A DNA stretch of 64,000 nucleotides from Solobacterium moorei (GTDB taxonomy: Bacteria > Bacillota_I > Bacilli_A > Erysipelotrichales > Erysipelotrichaceae). The notes under the pieces were generated by a model that was not told the DNA's origin, did not search any database, and was given only the letters and a program-made list of their open reading frames with translations. Made by a program: the position numbers and the translations under genes. Within the stretch, counting starts at the first letter, position 1. The number at the start of each line of letters is the position of its first letter. Positions 7,528 to 16,862 of this stretch are shown here, one piece after another. The stretch lies in NCBI RefSeq assembly GCF_036323475.1, contig NZ_AP028934.1, positions 806,001 through 870,000 on the forward strand, given 5' to 3'.

Positions 7528-10260
7528 ATGGACTACAAAGATACGCTAAATATGCCAAATACAGATTTTGAGATGCGTGGTAATCTTGCACAGAAAGAAC
7601 CGGGTATTTTAAAGAATTGGCAACAAGACAACTATTATCAAAGCTTACTAAAACATCACAAGGGACAGAAGGCATTTATCTTGCATGATGGTCCTCCATA
7701 CGCAAATGGAAACCTGCATGCAGGTACAGCCATGAACCGTACAATCAAGGACTTCATTATTCGTAGTCATGCGATGTCTGGCTACTATACACCATTCTTT
7801 CCAGGATGGGATACACATGGATTACCAATTGAAAACGCAATCCAGAAGTTGGGTGTTGATCGTAAGGCATTGTCTGCTGCGGAATTTAGACGTAAGTGTG
7901 AAGAATATGCACACCAGCAGATTGCACAGCAGATGGAAACAGAAAAGCGTTTGGGTCAAATTGCGGATTATGAACATCCATATATCACACTGAAGAAGGA
8001 ATTTGAAGCTCGTCAGATTCAGTCTTTTGCAACGATGGCTTTAAATGGAATGATCTTCCAAGGATTAAAACCTGTTTATTGGTCACCATACAACGAGACA
8101 GCGGTTGCGGATTCTGAAATTATCTATAAGGATGTTAAGGATGCGACAATCTACCTTAAATTCCCAATTGCTGATGGTAAGGGTGTATTAGGTGCAGATG
8201 ATAACTTTGTAATTTGGACAACAACACCTTGGACAATTCCATCAAACATGGCAGTGTCCGTTCATCCAGATCTTGAGTATGCATTAGTAAAGACAAGCGC
8301 TGGCAACCTCATCGTGCTTGCAAAGTTCGTTGACCGCTTACTTGAAAAATTTAATCTTGAAAATCTTGGTATCTTAAAGACATTTACAGGTAAGGAAATT
8401 GAAGGTGCTACATATCACCATGTTGTATTAGACAAGGAATGTCCATGTCTTTTAGGTACACACGTTACAGATGAAGATGGTACTGGTGTTGTACATACAG
8501 CTGGTGGTCACGGTATGGATGACTATCTTGTATGTATGAAGAATGGAATGCCACCAATCTGTACAGTTGATGAACGCGGTTATATGAATGCAGAGGCAGG
8601 TTCTTACCAGGGAATGTTCTTTGAGGATTGTTCAAAGGCTATCATCCATGACATGAGTGAAAAGGGCTACTTACTACAAGTTGAGAATATTACCCACTCA
8701 TATCCACATGATGATCGCTTAAAGAAAAAGGTTATCTTCCGTGCAGTAAAGCAGTGGTTCTGTTCTATCGAAAGGGTACGTGAAAAGGCATTGGATGAAA
8801 TCAACAACCACGTCAAGTGGCATAATTCCTTTGGTCAAAAGCGTATGAATAATATGATTGCGGATCGTGGTGACTGGTGTATCTCAAGACAGCGTTTATG
8901 GGGTGTTCCAATTCCAATTATCTATTGTGAAGATAATTCACCAATCATGGAGAAGGAAGTCTTTGATCATATCGCAGAACTTATGAATGAGTATGGTTCA
9001 AATGTTTGGTTTGAAAGAGAAGCCAAAGACTTACTACCAGAAGGTTATACAAATGAAAAATCACCAAATGGTGAATTCCGTAAGGAAACAGATATCATGG
9101 ACGTATGGTTCGATTCTGGTTCAAGCTGGAACGAATTGATTGCTCGTGGTGATGGTTATCCATGTGATTTATACTTTGAAGGTTCTGACCAATATCGTGG
9201 TTGGTTCAACTCTTCACTCATTGTTTCAACGGCAGTTAATGGTACAGCTCCATACAAGGAAGTTTTATCGCATGGTTATGTTGTAGACTCAAAGGGTGAA
9301 AAGATGTCTAAGTCTGTTGGAAATGTTGTAAATCCAATGGATATCATCAACCAGAATGGTGCCGATGTATTCCGTCTTTGGGCAATGTCCTCTGACTTTA
9401 AGGAAGACTTAAAGCTAGGTCCAAGCAATATCAAGCAGGTTTCTGATCAGTATCGTAAGATTCGTAATACATTCCGTTTCTTACTAGGTAATGTAAATGG
9501 AGAAGATTTCAATCCATCAACAGACATGGTTGCCTTTGAAGATCTTGAACGTGTTGACCAACAGGTTCTTGTATTACTCAATGATTTGGTAGCAGATGTA
9601 CGTAAGGATGTATTAGAATACAACTACTTGTCCGCAAACAAGCATTTGATGTACTTCATGGTTAATATCTTATCTTCTTACTACTGTGATTTTACAAAGG
9701 ATATCTTATACGTAAGTGCGAAGGGTGATCACCGTAGAAGACAAGTACAGTCTGTATACTGGAACTGTGCAGATGCACTTGTAAAACTTTGGGCTCCATT
9801 CTTAGCGTTTACTGCTGAAGAAATCTGGACACATTTCTCACATCTTGGTGCAAACTCCGTACATTACGAAGAGTTTCCAGAAGTGAAGGAATATGCAGAA
9901 GCTGAAATATTACGTGATGAAATCAAACGTCTATTAGAAGTTCGTGCCCTTGTCACAAAGGCAAATGAAGAAGCACGTAATGAAAAGTTGATTGCATCTA
10001 GCCAAGAGGCGAAGATTCTTCTTACACTTCCAAAGGAAGAGAAGGAACTTGTGGAGAAAAACTTAGGTGCTGCAGTAGCACAATGGTTAATTGTTTCACA
10101 GGTTGAACTTGTAGAAGGTGAAACGGCTGTGAAGGTTGAAAAGGCTAGTGGTCAGAAGTGTCCACGTTGTTGGAATTATGATGAACATGTGGATGAAAAT
10201 GGACTGTGTCCACGATGCCATGCTGTTATGGAAGGCTATAAACTCATTCATCAAAATTAA
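7528..10260 (+). CDS. ileS: Isoleucyl-tRNA synthetase
   Basis: 910 residues, class I synthetase charging tRNA-Ile. HIGH-type motif in PPYANGNLHAG (about 55-65), editing domain with TTTPWTIPSN (about 232), KMSKS near residues 592-596, and a C-terminal zinc finger of two CPRC pairs near 885-905. Length is normal. AGAGGAGGG upstream fixes ATG 7528. Controlled by the preceding T-box. Confidence 0.98.
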   Translation: MDYKDTLNMPNTDFEMRGNLAQKEPGILKNWQQDNYYQSLLKHHKGQKAFILHDGPPYANGNLHAGTAMNRTIKDFIIRSHAMSGYYTPFFPGWDTHGLPIENAIQKLGVDRKALSAAEFRRKCEEYAHQQIAQQMETEKRLGQIADYEHPYITLKKEFEARQIQSFATMALNGMIFQGLKPVYWSPYNETAVADSEIIYKDVKDATIYLKFPIADGKGVLGADDNFVIWTTTPWTIPSNMAVSVHPDLEYALVKTSAGNLIVLAKFVDRLLEKFNLENLGILKTFTGKEIEGATYHHVVLDKECPCLLGTHVTDEDGTGVVHTAGGHGMDDYLVCMKNGMPPICTVDERGYMNAEAGSYQGMFFEDCSKAIIHDMSEKGYLLQVENITHSYPHDDRLKKKVIFRAVKQWFCSIERVREKALDEINNHVKWHNSFGQKRMNNMIADRGDWCISRQRLWGVPIPIIYCEDNSPIMEKEVFDHIAELMNEYGSNVWFEREAKDLLPEGYTNEKSPNGEFRKETDIMDVWFDSGSSWNELIARGDGYPCDLYFEGSDQYRGWFNSSLIVSTAVNGTAPYKEVLSHGYVVDSKGEKMSKSVGNVVNPMDIINQNGADVFRLWAMSSDFKEDLKLGPSNIKQVSDQYRKIRNTFRFLLGNVNGEDFNPSTDMVAFEDLERVDQQVLVLLNDLVADVRKDVLEYNYLSANKHLMYFMVNILSSYYCDFTKDILYVSAKGDHRRRQVQSVYWNCADALVKLWAPFLAFTAEEIWTHFSHLGANSVHYEEFPEVKEYAEAEILRDEIKRLLEVRALVTKANEEARNEKLIASSQEAKILLTLPKEEKELVEKNLGAAVAQWLIVSQVELVEGETAVKVEKASGQKCPRCWNYDEHVDENGLCPRCHAVMEGYKLIHQN

Positions 10261-10270
10261 ATACATAAAG

Positions 10271-10305
10271 CATGCATGTAGTGCTCTCTATATGCATGTT
10301 TTTTT
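10271..10305 (+). terminator. Terminator of ileS
   Basis: CATGCAT (10271-10277) pairs with ATGCATG (10292-10298), followed by seven T. Confidence 0.7.
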
Positions 10306-10316
10306 AGGTAAAAGAA

Positions 10317-10339
10317 AAGCGGCAGGTTACTGCCGCTGC
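10317..10339. repeat. Left copy of a 23-bp hairpin flanking the IS
   Basis: Contains GCGGCAG-GTTA-CTGCCGC. The same 23 bases recur at 12008-12030 just beyond the other IS end. The hairpin looks like a bidirectional terminator between convergent ileS and metK. Confidence 0.85.
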
Positions 10340-10343
10340 AGAG

Positions 10344-12002
10344 TGTTGACAAAGTGACATTTTAAACGATGTCACTTTTTATTTTGTCTGTAAACTTCAA
10401 TAATATTGACTTTCCAATAAGACAAAGTACTGATTTTGAGGTATTAAGCTTAAAAATGGATTTGCTTCCCATTTCCATCGTGCCATTCTTTCTAGATTAT
10501 GGCATGCAAAAATCATCGACGCTCTATGTCGATTTTTCTTTAACCCTCTTTCTCGTGTGAATCTCAAGCAATGATTCTCCTTATCCTCCGCAAATACTCT
10601 CTCGATTGTCTGTTTGCGTAATGGATATATTTCCTTCCATAATGGGGTATACCTTATCTCTTCTGCTGCTTCAAGATAGGGTGCCCATACATGTCTGGTT
10701 ATCACTTTTGTATTATTCTTGCTTTTGGTGCATTTATCTTTCAACGGACAGCTGGCACATATTAATGGATTACTCTTGTATTGCCTGTACCCTTGTCGGT
10801 TCACTGTTGTATATGTCAATGTTTGATTGTTTGGACATATATACCAGTCATAGTGTTCGTCATACACATATTCTCTTTTTGGGAAAAAGCCTTTCTTCGT
10901 CTGAGGTCTTTTATATGGAAGTATTGGCTGCTGATGATTATCTATTATCTCTTTGGCAATGGCTGGTGTTTTATATCCTGCATCTAAACATACATTTTTA
11001 ATTTGATCTCCAAATTTTCCCTGAAGATGTCTGTATGCACCAAAGAATGAAACACTGTCATGTATATTTCCAGGGACTGTATCAAAGCTCAATACGAATC
11101 CATGTTTATCACAGAATGTCTGCTGTTCATACGCAAAACATTCTTCATGTTCTCCTTTATGATAATTCCCGGATTCAGGATCAGTAGTACTTTGCTTTAC
11201 TCTTTTTGTTTTTACTATCTCTATTTCTTCTCCTGTTTCAGAATCAAAATCCAGTTCTGTTCTGTTTAATGAGTGAAATTCTTTTTTACCATCTAATGCT
11301 CTTTCTTGGTTTATTTCCTCAAGCAGGGAATCTTCAAAACATTTTTTTGTGATTTCTATTTCTGCATCTGTATGTTTTCTTTTATTTGCATTGGCTTTAA
11401 CGTGTGTTCCGTCTCCAAACACTGTTTCGAGATCAACAAATCCTGCATCCATAGCTTCCTTAAGTATTCTATTGAATATTTGTTCAAATATATCAGAATC
11501 TCCATATCTACGTATATAGTTCTGGCTCCAGGTAGAATAATTTGGAATACTCTCAAACATTTCATATCCTATAAACTATCTGTATGCCAGATTTACTTCT
11601 ATTTCCTTACAGGTTTTTCTCATACTGTTGATGCCAAAACAGAAGTTAATGAATATCATCTTAAATAAAACCACCGGATCAATGGATGGTCTTCCTTCAG
11701 AACTATACAGATCCTTTACCAGAGGATATATAAAGTTCCAGTCAACAGCTTCTTCAAGCTTTCTGACCATGTGATCTGGTGGTACTAAGTTATCAATAGT
11801 ATCAAATATTATACTGTCGTGTTTTATATTATTCCTGCATGTCATTGTCATGATAATCACTCTCCAATTCCCGTTATTATTATACCATGATTACTTTTTG
11901 CAAAATAAAAAGCAGAAGAATTACCGATTTTGGGAATTGGAGATCTTCTGCTTCTTTATTATACTTTATTTTTTGCTTTTTTTCCTTATTTGTTTGTCAA
12001 CA
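10344..12002 (-). mobile_element. IS1182-like insertion sequence
   Basis: About 1.66 kb bounded by terminal inverted repeats TGTTGACAAA (10344-10353) and TTTGTCAACA (11993-12002). It holds one transposase frame on the minus strand. It lies in the ileS/metK intergenic space, with a 23-bp hairpin duplicated on both sides. The few bases between each hairpin copy and the IS end differ, so no simple short target duplication is seen. Confidence 0.8.
10397..11860 (-). pseudogene. IS1182-family transposase with in-frame amber stop
   Basis: The N-terminal part (11860 to 11576, 94 residues) has the IS1182 pattern LVPPDHMVRKLEEAVDW and GRPSIDPVVLFKMIF. It ends at TAG (11578-11576) where relatives carry a tryptophan (AYR-W-F-GY). 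The frame continues in register (FIGYEMFESIPNYST) and stays open for 387 more residues from the next ATG at 11560. The downstream part has the DDE-type core (VFGDGTHVKANANKRK, VCLDAGYKT) and the cysteine-rich segment CASCPLKDKC. The element is probably inactive unless the stop is read through. Confidence 0.85.
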
Positions 12003-12007
12003 GGCTG

Positions 12008-12030
12008 AAGCGGCAGGTTACTGCCGCTGC
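12008..12030. repeat. Right copy of the 23-bp hairpin
   Basis: Identical to 10317-10339. It lies 7 bases before the metK stop codon and can act as the metK terminator. Confidence 0.85.
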
Positions 12031-12036
12031 TGTATG

Positions 12037-13131
12037 TTATAGTTCAATCTTCTTGAATTGTTCCCAAGGTAAGTAAGGCTTACCAAAGTGTCCATAGTTT
12101 GTTGTCTGTGTGTAGATAGGTCTTTCAAGATCTAATTCCTTGATCATGTTTTTAACAGAGAAGTTGAAGTTCTTCTTAACGATTTCTTCTAACTCTTCAT
12201 CACTATACTTAGAAGTATTGAAACTGTTAACGTTAATTGAGATTGGGTTAGGTTCACCAATCGCATATGCAAGCTCAATCTGGCACTTCTTTGCTAAACC
12301 GTTGGCTACGATGTTACGGCAAACGTAGCGTGCGTAGTAAGCAGCGGAACGGTCAACCTTAGTAGGGTCCTTAGATGAGAAGCATCCACCACCAATAGGT
12401 GCGTATCCACCGTATGTATCTACTACAATCTTACGTCCGGTTGTACCGGAGTCGCCCCAGCTACCACCAACAACGAAGGAACCGGATGGGTTGATGAAAA
12501 ACTTTGTATTTTCGTCAATGAGTTCAGGTTTTACAACCTTGTCGATAACTTCTTTACGGATTAGTTTCTTTAATTCTTCTTGTGTAATATCTTTACTGTG
12601 CTGTGTAGATACGACGATAGTTTCAATTCTCTTGAGTTCACCATCTTCATATTCTACAGTCACCTGTGTTTTTCCATCAGGTCCTAATAGTGTAGGGTTT
12701 TCACGACGAACCTGTTCAAGACACTTTGCAAGCATGTGTGCGCAGTCAATCGCAAATGGCATGTAAGATTTTGTTTCATCACTTGCAAAACCAAACATGA
12801 TACCTTGGTCACCAGCGCTATATTCTTGATGTCCTACAGCAGAGTTGATTTCTGCAGATTGTTTGTTTACCTTTAGAATGACGTTGTATTCTTCAGGGTA
12901 TCCAATATCCCTTAGAACTTTCTTTGCGATTTTTGCGTAGTCAATGACTGCAGTTGTACCAGCTTCACCATAGATAAAGATCGTATCATCCTTGATTGTA
13001 GCTTCAACAGCCATGTGTGCTTTTGAATCTTGTGCTAACGCCGCATCCAAGATAGAATCTGCAATCAAATCACAGATTTTATCTGGATGACCACTTGTGA
13101 CTGATTCGGATGAGAAATAATACTTTGACAT
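12037..13131 (-). CDS. metK: S-adenosylmethionine synthetase
   Basis: Makes SAM from methionine and ATP. 364 residues, slightly short for the family. Motifs: N-terminal FSSESVTSGHPDK, GDQGIMFGFA, and SGSFVVGGSWGDSGTTGRKI. The signature usually read as GGGAFSGKDPTKVDRS is GGGCFSSKDPTKVDRS here, with both changes next to the active-site lysine. AAGGAGG 8 bases upstream fixes the start. Expression is probably set by the leader at 13140-13297. Confidence 0.97.
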   Translation of the reverse strand: MSKYYFSSESVTSGHPDKICDLIADSILDAALAQDSKAHMAVEATIKDDTIFIYGEAGTTAVIDYAKIAKKVLRDIGYPEEYNVILKVNKQSAEINSAVGHQEYSAGDQGIMFGFASDETKSYMPFAIDCAHMLAKCLEQVRRENPTLLGPDGKTQVTVEYEDGELKRIETIVVSTQHSKDITQEELKKLIRKEVIDKVVKPELIDENTKFFINPSGSFVVGGSWGDSGTTGRKIVVDTYGGYAPIGGGCFSSKDPTKVDRSAAYYARYVCRNIVANGLAKKCQIELAYAIGEPNPISINVNSFNTSKYSDEELEEIVKKNFNFSVKNMIKELDLERPIYTQTTNYGHFGKPYLPWEQFKKIEL

Positions 13132-13139
13132 AATAAAAA

Positions 13140-13297
13140 CCTCCTTCGTTTTGTCTTTTTCATGCGACAGATGAAAGAGGATATATTACTCATTTAACTC
13201 TTTCCTTATCGATGTCAGCAGTACCACCTTGCTGGAAGCAGTAGGTTGGTGTGAGGTTATTGAGCTGACTCTCTACCTCAGTTCTTGATAAAAGACG
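13140..13297 (-). promoter_or_regulatory. Candidate SAM-responsive leader (compact SAM-I-superfamily variant) of metK
   Basis: On the minus strand the leader reads TTTTATCAAGAAC ... GATAAGG, giving an outer stem with the SAM-I hallmark ATCAAGA. An inner stem TGAGG/CCTCA follows, then CACC...GGTG enclosing the CAAGGTG segment. The inner loop GTCAGC can pair with downstream GCTGAC as a pseudoknot. No separate P4 hairpin is seen. Downstream, CCTCTTT (13174-13180) can pair either with GGAAAGAG (13198-13205), which overlaps the outer stem, or with the ribosome site AAGGAGG (13140-13146). This suggests translational shut-off when SAM is bound. The fold was read by eye. Confidence 0.65.
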
Positions 13298-13302
13298 TTA
13301 TT

Positions 13303-13331
13303 ATTAAAACACTAGAAAGAATGCTTGTCAA
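13303..13331 (-). promoter_or_regulatory. metK promoter
   Basis: On the minus strand TTGACA (13331-13326), 17 bases, TTTAAT (13308-13303). The start point would fall just before the candidate SAM leader. Confidence 0.6.
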
Positions 13332-13393
13332 TTGATATGTTCATGTTCAAAGACAATCTAAAACTGGTATAATCAATATGGAGGTTTTTGCGT

Positions 13394-14536
13394 ATGAAAT
13401 GGTCTAAATTAAAAGAAGAAACAATTGAAAATATCAAAGCATTTTCAATTTCAGGCATTCTTGTTGTAGCGTTTTACACGCTGATTAATAATGTTGAGCC
13501 TTTATATGGTGTTTTCCAGGCAATCTTTGTGGCGCTTTCACCATTTATTTATGGAATTGGAATTGCTTTCCTATTGAATCCACTGCGAAAAATTATTGAG
13601 TATAGTTGGTTAGGAAAGACAAAACTAAACCCACGTACAAAGAAAATTATCGCTTCCTTTGGAGCGTTATTTATTGGGATTATCATGTTGTTTGTATTCT
13701 TCTCCATTCTCATTCCACAGATGATTTCTTCCATCCAAACCTTCATATCCTCCTTTGAAGGATATGTAGATTCTGCTCGTAATTTCTTTGAGTCTAATAA
13801 CTTCTTCAGTGATGATTTACTGAAGACTCTAAATCCTGTCATCGATAAAGGTGTCAGTATGTTAGGGGATTGGGTATCCAATATTGCAAGTAGTTTGAAC
13901 GCCATCTTAATGTACAGTGTGATTTTTGCTAAGAGTGTGATGAACTTCTTGATTGGTATGATTATCGCATTATATATTCTTCTAGATGAGATAAATCTCA
14001 AACGTCAAATTAAGAAGGTATTGTACGCACTTCTTCCAGAGAAGACGACAAAGAGTATCTTAAGAACGACTCGTTTAACTATCAATACATTCAATAGTTT
14101 TGTTGCGGGTAAAGCAGTAGACTCGTTGATTATTGGAATTCTCTGCTATATTATCCTGTCATTTATGAAGATGCCATATACACCACTAATCAGTGTTGTG
14201 GTTGGTGTTACAAATATGATTCCTGTATTTGGTCCATTCTTAGGAGCGGTTCCAAGTATTCTGATTCTATTATTAGTTGATCCATTTAAGGCATTGGAAT
14301 TTTCAATCTTTGTTCTAATCCTACAACAGGTAGACGGTAATATTATTGGTCCACGTATTCTGGGTGGTGCGGTCGGCTTACCAACGTTATATGTGATGTT
14401 CGCCATTATTATTGGTGGTGCCTTATTCGGTATCGTTGGTATGTTTATCGGTGTACCGGTCTTCTCAGTTATCTTTGTATTAGTAAGCGAGTTTATCCAT
14501 CGCCAATTGGATAGGAAAAATATCACAGTACAATAA
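13394..14536 (+). CDS. AI-2E family transporter (PerM/YtvI-like)
   Basis: 380 residues with about eight membrane spans and the family's conserved C-terminal region (VDSLIIGILCYIILSFMKMPY, GPFLGAVPS, GPRILGGAVGLPTLYVM). Members export varied small solutes, so no substrate is assigned. GGAGG at 13380-13384 supports ATG 13394 over the upstream TTG. Confidence 0.9.
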   Translation: MKWSKLKEETIENIKAFSISGILVVAFYTLINNVEPLYGVFQAIFVALSPFIYGIGIAFLLNPLRKIIEYSWLGKTKLNPRTKKIIASFGALFIGIIMLFVFFSILIPQMISSIQTFISSFEGYVDSARNFFESNNFFSDDLLKTLNPVIDKGVSMLGDWVSNIASSLNAILMYSVIFAKSVMNFLIGMIIALYILLDEINLKRQIKKVLYALLPEKTTKSILRTTRLTINTFNSFVAGKAVDSLIIGILCYIILSFMKMPYTPLISVVVGVTNMIPVFGPFLGAVPSILILLLVDPFKALEFSIFVLILQQVDGNIIGPRILGGAVGLPTLYVMFAIIIGGALFGIVGMFIGVPVFSVIFVLVSEFIHRQLDRKNITVQ

Positions 14537-14589
14537 AAACTGCAGTGTTTACTCATCTTAAATAAAGGAAGAGTGCCATGCAGTTTTTT
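14536..14589. terminator. Bidirectional terminator between the AI-2E gene and glnN
   Basis: AAAAACTGCA (from about 14536) pairs with TGCAGTTTTTT (to 14589), with an inner ACTC/GAGT pairing. It fits both convergent genes. Confidence 0.65.
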
Positions 14590-14594
14590 CTAGT

Positions 14595-16688
14595 TTATAT
14601 ATTGAATAAGATATCTTCGTAAGATGGTAATTTGTAGAATTCTCTAGCTGCGATTTGTTCGTATGCATCTACGGATGCTCTTAGTTTTTCCATAAGAGGA
14701 TTGATTTTGTAGTAGATGTTCTGACCAATTTCAAACGTATTGCCAATCGCAGTCACTTTTTGCCAAGCCTCTTCCAACTTTTGGATTGCTTGGTATGTTT
14801 GGTCAACCAAGGAGGATAGTGCCTTTATATGATTATGAATGAACTTTGGCGTATTCTTGCCACTTGTATTGATAGTGTCATTATAGAACTTAAGTTCTGC
14901 GATTTGGGCTGGAAGAATATCTTTGCGTGCCATCTCAATCATTGTACGAACTTCGATACCCATGATTTTTTCATATTGTTCCTGCAGGATGATACGATTA
15001 GCGGCTAGTTCTTTTTCGGAATAGATGTTTAGGGAAGTGAAGAGGTTAATTACAGAAGGGTCGTTGAGAACTTCAGTTGATTCGATAAAACTCTTTACAT
15101 TTGGCAAGCCTCTACGCTTAGCTTCCTTTTCCCATTCTTCGCTATACCCATCCCCGGAGAAGAGAATTCTCTTGTGCTTTTCAATTAAGTTACGGCAGAT
15201 TGTTAATGCCTTTTCACGGATGTCTTGGATGTACTTGATGCCTTCAAGTTCATCCGCAATCTGATTGAGAGATTCTGCCATAATAGCGTTAAGTACAGTA
15301 TTTGAGAAAGATGCACTCATAGATGAGCCGAGCATTCTAAATTCGAACTTATTACCGGTAAAGGCAAGAGGAGATGTACGGTTACGGTCAGTATTATCGT
15401 GAGGAATATAAGATAAACCTGTCACAGGATTAAAGGCAATCTTCTCTTCTTGTGTAATTGGTTTCTTACTATTCTTTGTATAAATATCGTAGAGGATACT
15501 TTCGATATAACTTCCAAGATAAATTGAAATGATTGCTGGAGGTGCTTCACTAGCACCTAAACGATGATCATTACCTGTACAGGATGCACTTAATCGAAGT
15601 AAAAGAGGGTAGGTATCAATTGCACGAATAAATGCACAGACAAATAATAAGAAGCGGATATTTTCGGCTGGCTTATCACCTGGAGAGAATAGGTTTTGTC
15701 CATCATCTGTGATGATGGAGTAGTTATCATGTTTACCTGAACCATTGATACCTTGGAATGGTTTTTCGTGTAAGAGACATGCAAAACCATGTTTCTTAGC
15801 TGTCTCGCGGAGAATATCCATAATGAGGTGGTTTTGGTCAACTGCCACATTACCATTTGTAAAGATGGGTGCTAGTTCAAATTGCCCTGGGGCAACCTCG
15901 TTATGTTCTGTTTTGGCATAGATACCTAACTTCCAAAGTTCTTGATTGGCTTCCTTCATAAAGGCTGCCACACGTGGTGGAATTGCGCCAAAGTAATGAT
16001 CATCTAGTTCCTGTGTTTTAGGAGATGGTGCACCAAATAAAGTGCGACCGGTAAAACGTAAGTCTAAGCGACGGTCAAAGTATTTACGGTCAATGAGGAA
16101 GTATTCCTGTTCAAGGCCTACGGAAATATCACAGCTCTTTACATCTTTATCGCCAAGGATATTAACAACGCGTGTTGCGGCTTTGCTGAGGGCTTCTAAA
16201 GACTTTAATAGAGGATCTTTCTTATCTAAGGCTTCACCACTATAAGATACAAAGACAGTAGGGATACAGAGGATGTTATCGCGGATGAATACCGGACTCT
16301 TTACATCCCAATATGTATATCCGCGTGCTTCAAATGTTGTACGTAAACCACCGTTAGGAAAGCTCGAGGCATCTGGCTCACCTTTGATAAGCATCTTTCC
16401 AGAGAAGCGAGCAAAAGGCTCTCCATTCATATCTGGTTCTAAGAAACTATCATGTTTTTCAGCTGTACCACCAGTCATTGGCTGGAACCAATGCGTAAAG
16501 TGAGTAGCACCGTTATTAAGTGCCCAAAGTTTCATCGCGTGTGCGATTGCATCTGCGGTTGTACGGTCTAGCATTTCTTCATTTGCGACTGTTTTCTTCC
16601 AAGAAAGATAGACAGGACGAGGTAGGCGACTCTTCATCTCTTTTTCGCCAAATACTTTAGAACCAAAATCTTTAAATAGGTCTTCCAT
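14595..16688 (-). CDS. glnN: Glutamine synthetase type III
   Basis: Converts glutamate and ammonia to glutamine. 697 residues, the length of GSIII rather than the ~440 of GSI. Motifs: LEQEYFLIDRKYF, HNEVAPGQFELAP, NGSGKHDNYS and LRLSASCTGNDHRLGA. AAAGGAG precedes the ATG. The upstream region is very AT-rich and contains a 13-bp inverted repeat (16763-16812). Confidence 0.97.
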   Translation of the reverse strand: MEDLFKDFGSKVFGEKEMKSRLPRPVYLSWKKTVANEEMLDRTTADAIAHAMKLWALNNGATHFTHWFQPMTGGTAEKHDSFLEPDMNGEPFARFSGKMLIKGEPDASSFPNGGLRTTFEARGYTYWDVKSPVFIRDNILCIPTVFVSYSGEALDKKDPLLKSLEALSKAATRVVNILGDKDVKSCDISVGLEQEYFLIDRKYFDRRLDLRFTGRTLFGAPSPKTQELDDHYFGAIPPRVAAFMKEANQELWKLGIYAKTEHNEVAPGQFELAPIFTNGNVAVDQNHLIMDILRETAKKHGFACLLHEKPFQGINGSGKHDNYSIITDDGQNLFSPGDKPAENIRFLLFVCAFIRAIDTYPLLLRLSASCTGNDHRLGASEAPPAIISIYLGSYIESILYDIYTKNSKKPITQEEKIAFNPVTGLSYIPHDNTDRNRTSPLAFTGNKFEFRMLGSSMSASFSNTVLNAIMAESLNQIADELEGIKYIQDIREKALTICRNLIEKHKRILFSGDGYSEEWEKEAKRRGLPNVKSFIESTEVLNDPSVINLFTSLNIYSEKELAANRIILQEQYEKIMGIEVRTMIEMARKDILPAQIAELKFYNDTINTSGKNTPKFIHNHIKALSSLVDQTYQAIQKLEEAWQKVTAIGNTFEIGQNIYYKINPLMEKLRASVDAYEQIAAREFYKLPSYEDILFNI

Positions 16689-16762
16689 AGCATCTCCTTT
16701 TTAGTTATGAAAAATTTATAACGTTTTGAAGGATGTTTCAATATAAAATTTAGAATTTTATA

Positions 16763-16812
16763 TCATTTCTATAAATTTTCTTTCGATTTCTTTGGAATTT
16801 TTATAGAAATGA
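16763..16812. repeat. 13-bp inverted repeat upstream of glnN
   Basis: TCATTTCTATAAA (16763-16775) and TTTATAGAAATGA (16800-16812) are perfect complements around a 24-base spacer. It has no T run, so it is more likely an operator or leader structure than a terminator. Confidence 0.5.
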
Positions 16813-16833
16813 CAGAAAACACGAAAATAAAAT

Positions 16834-16862
16834 AAAAAATGCAGAAAATTTTTCTACATTTT
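16834..16862 (-). terminator. Terminator of the NifU-like gene
   Basis: On the minus strand AATGTAGAAAA pairs with TTTTCTGCATT, followed by a T-rich run. It overlaps the stop codon. Confidence 0.6.

Noticed and set aside
10606-11668. Several plus-strand ORFs within the IS
   Set aside because: They are antisense shadows of the transposase, rich in Tyr/Ser/Cys/Phe, as expected from reading an AT-rich gene backwards.
13140-13297. The AAGGTGGTACTGC segment in the metK leader as a T-box
   Set aside because: The leader is too short for a T-box stem I with specifier loop, and the promoter starts it only about 95 bases before the segment. Outer-stem and pseudoknot pairings fit a SAM-type fold better.
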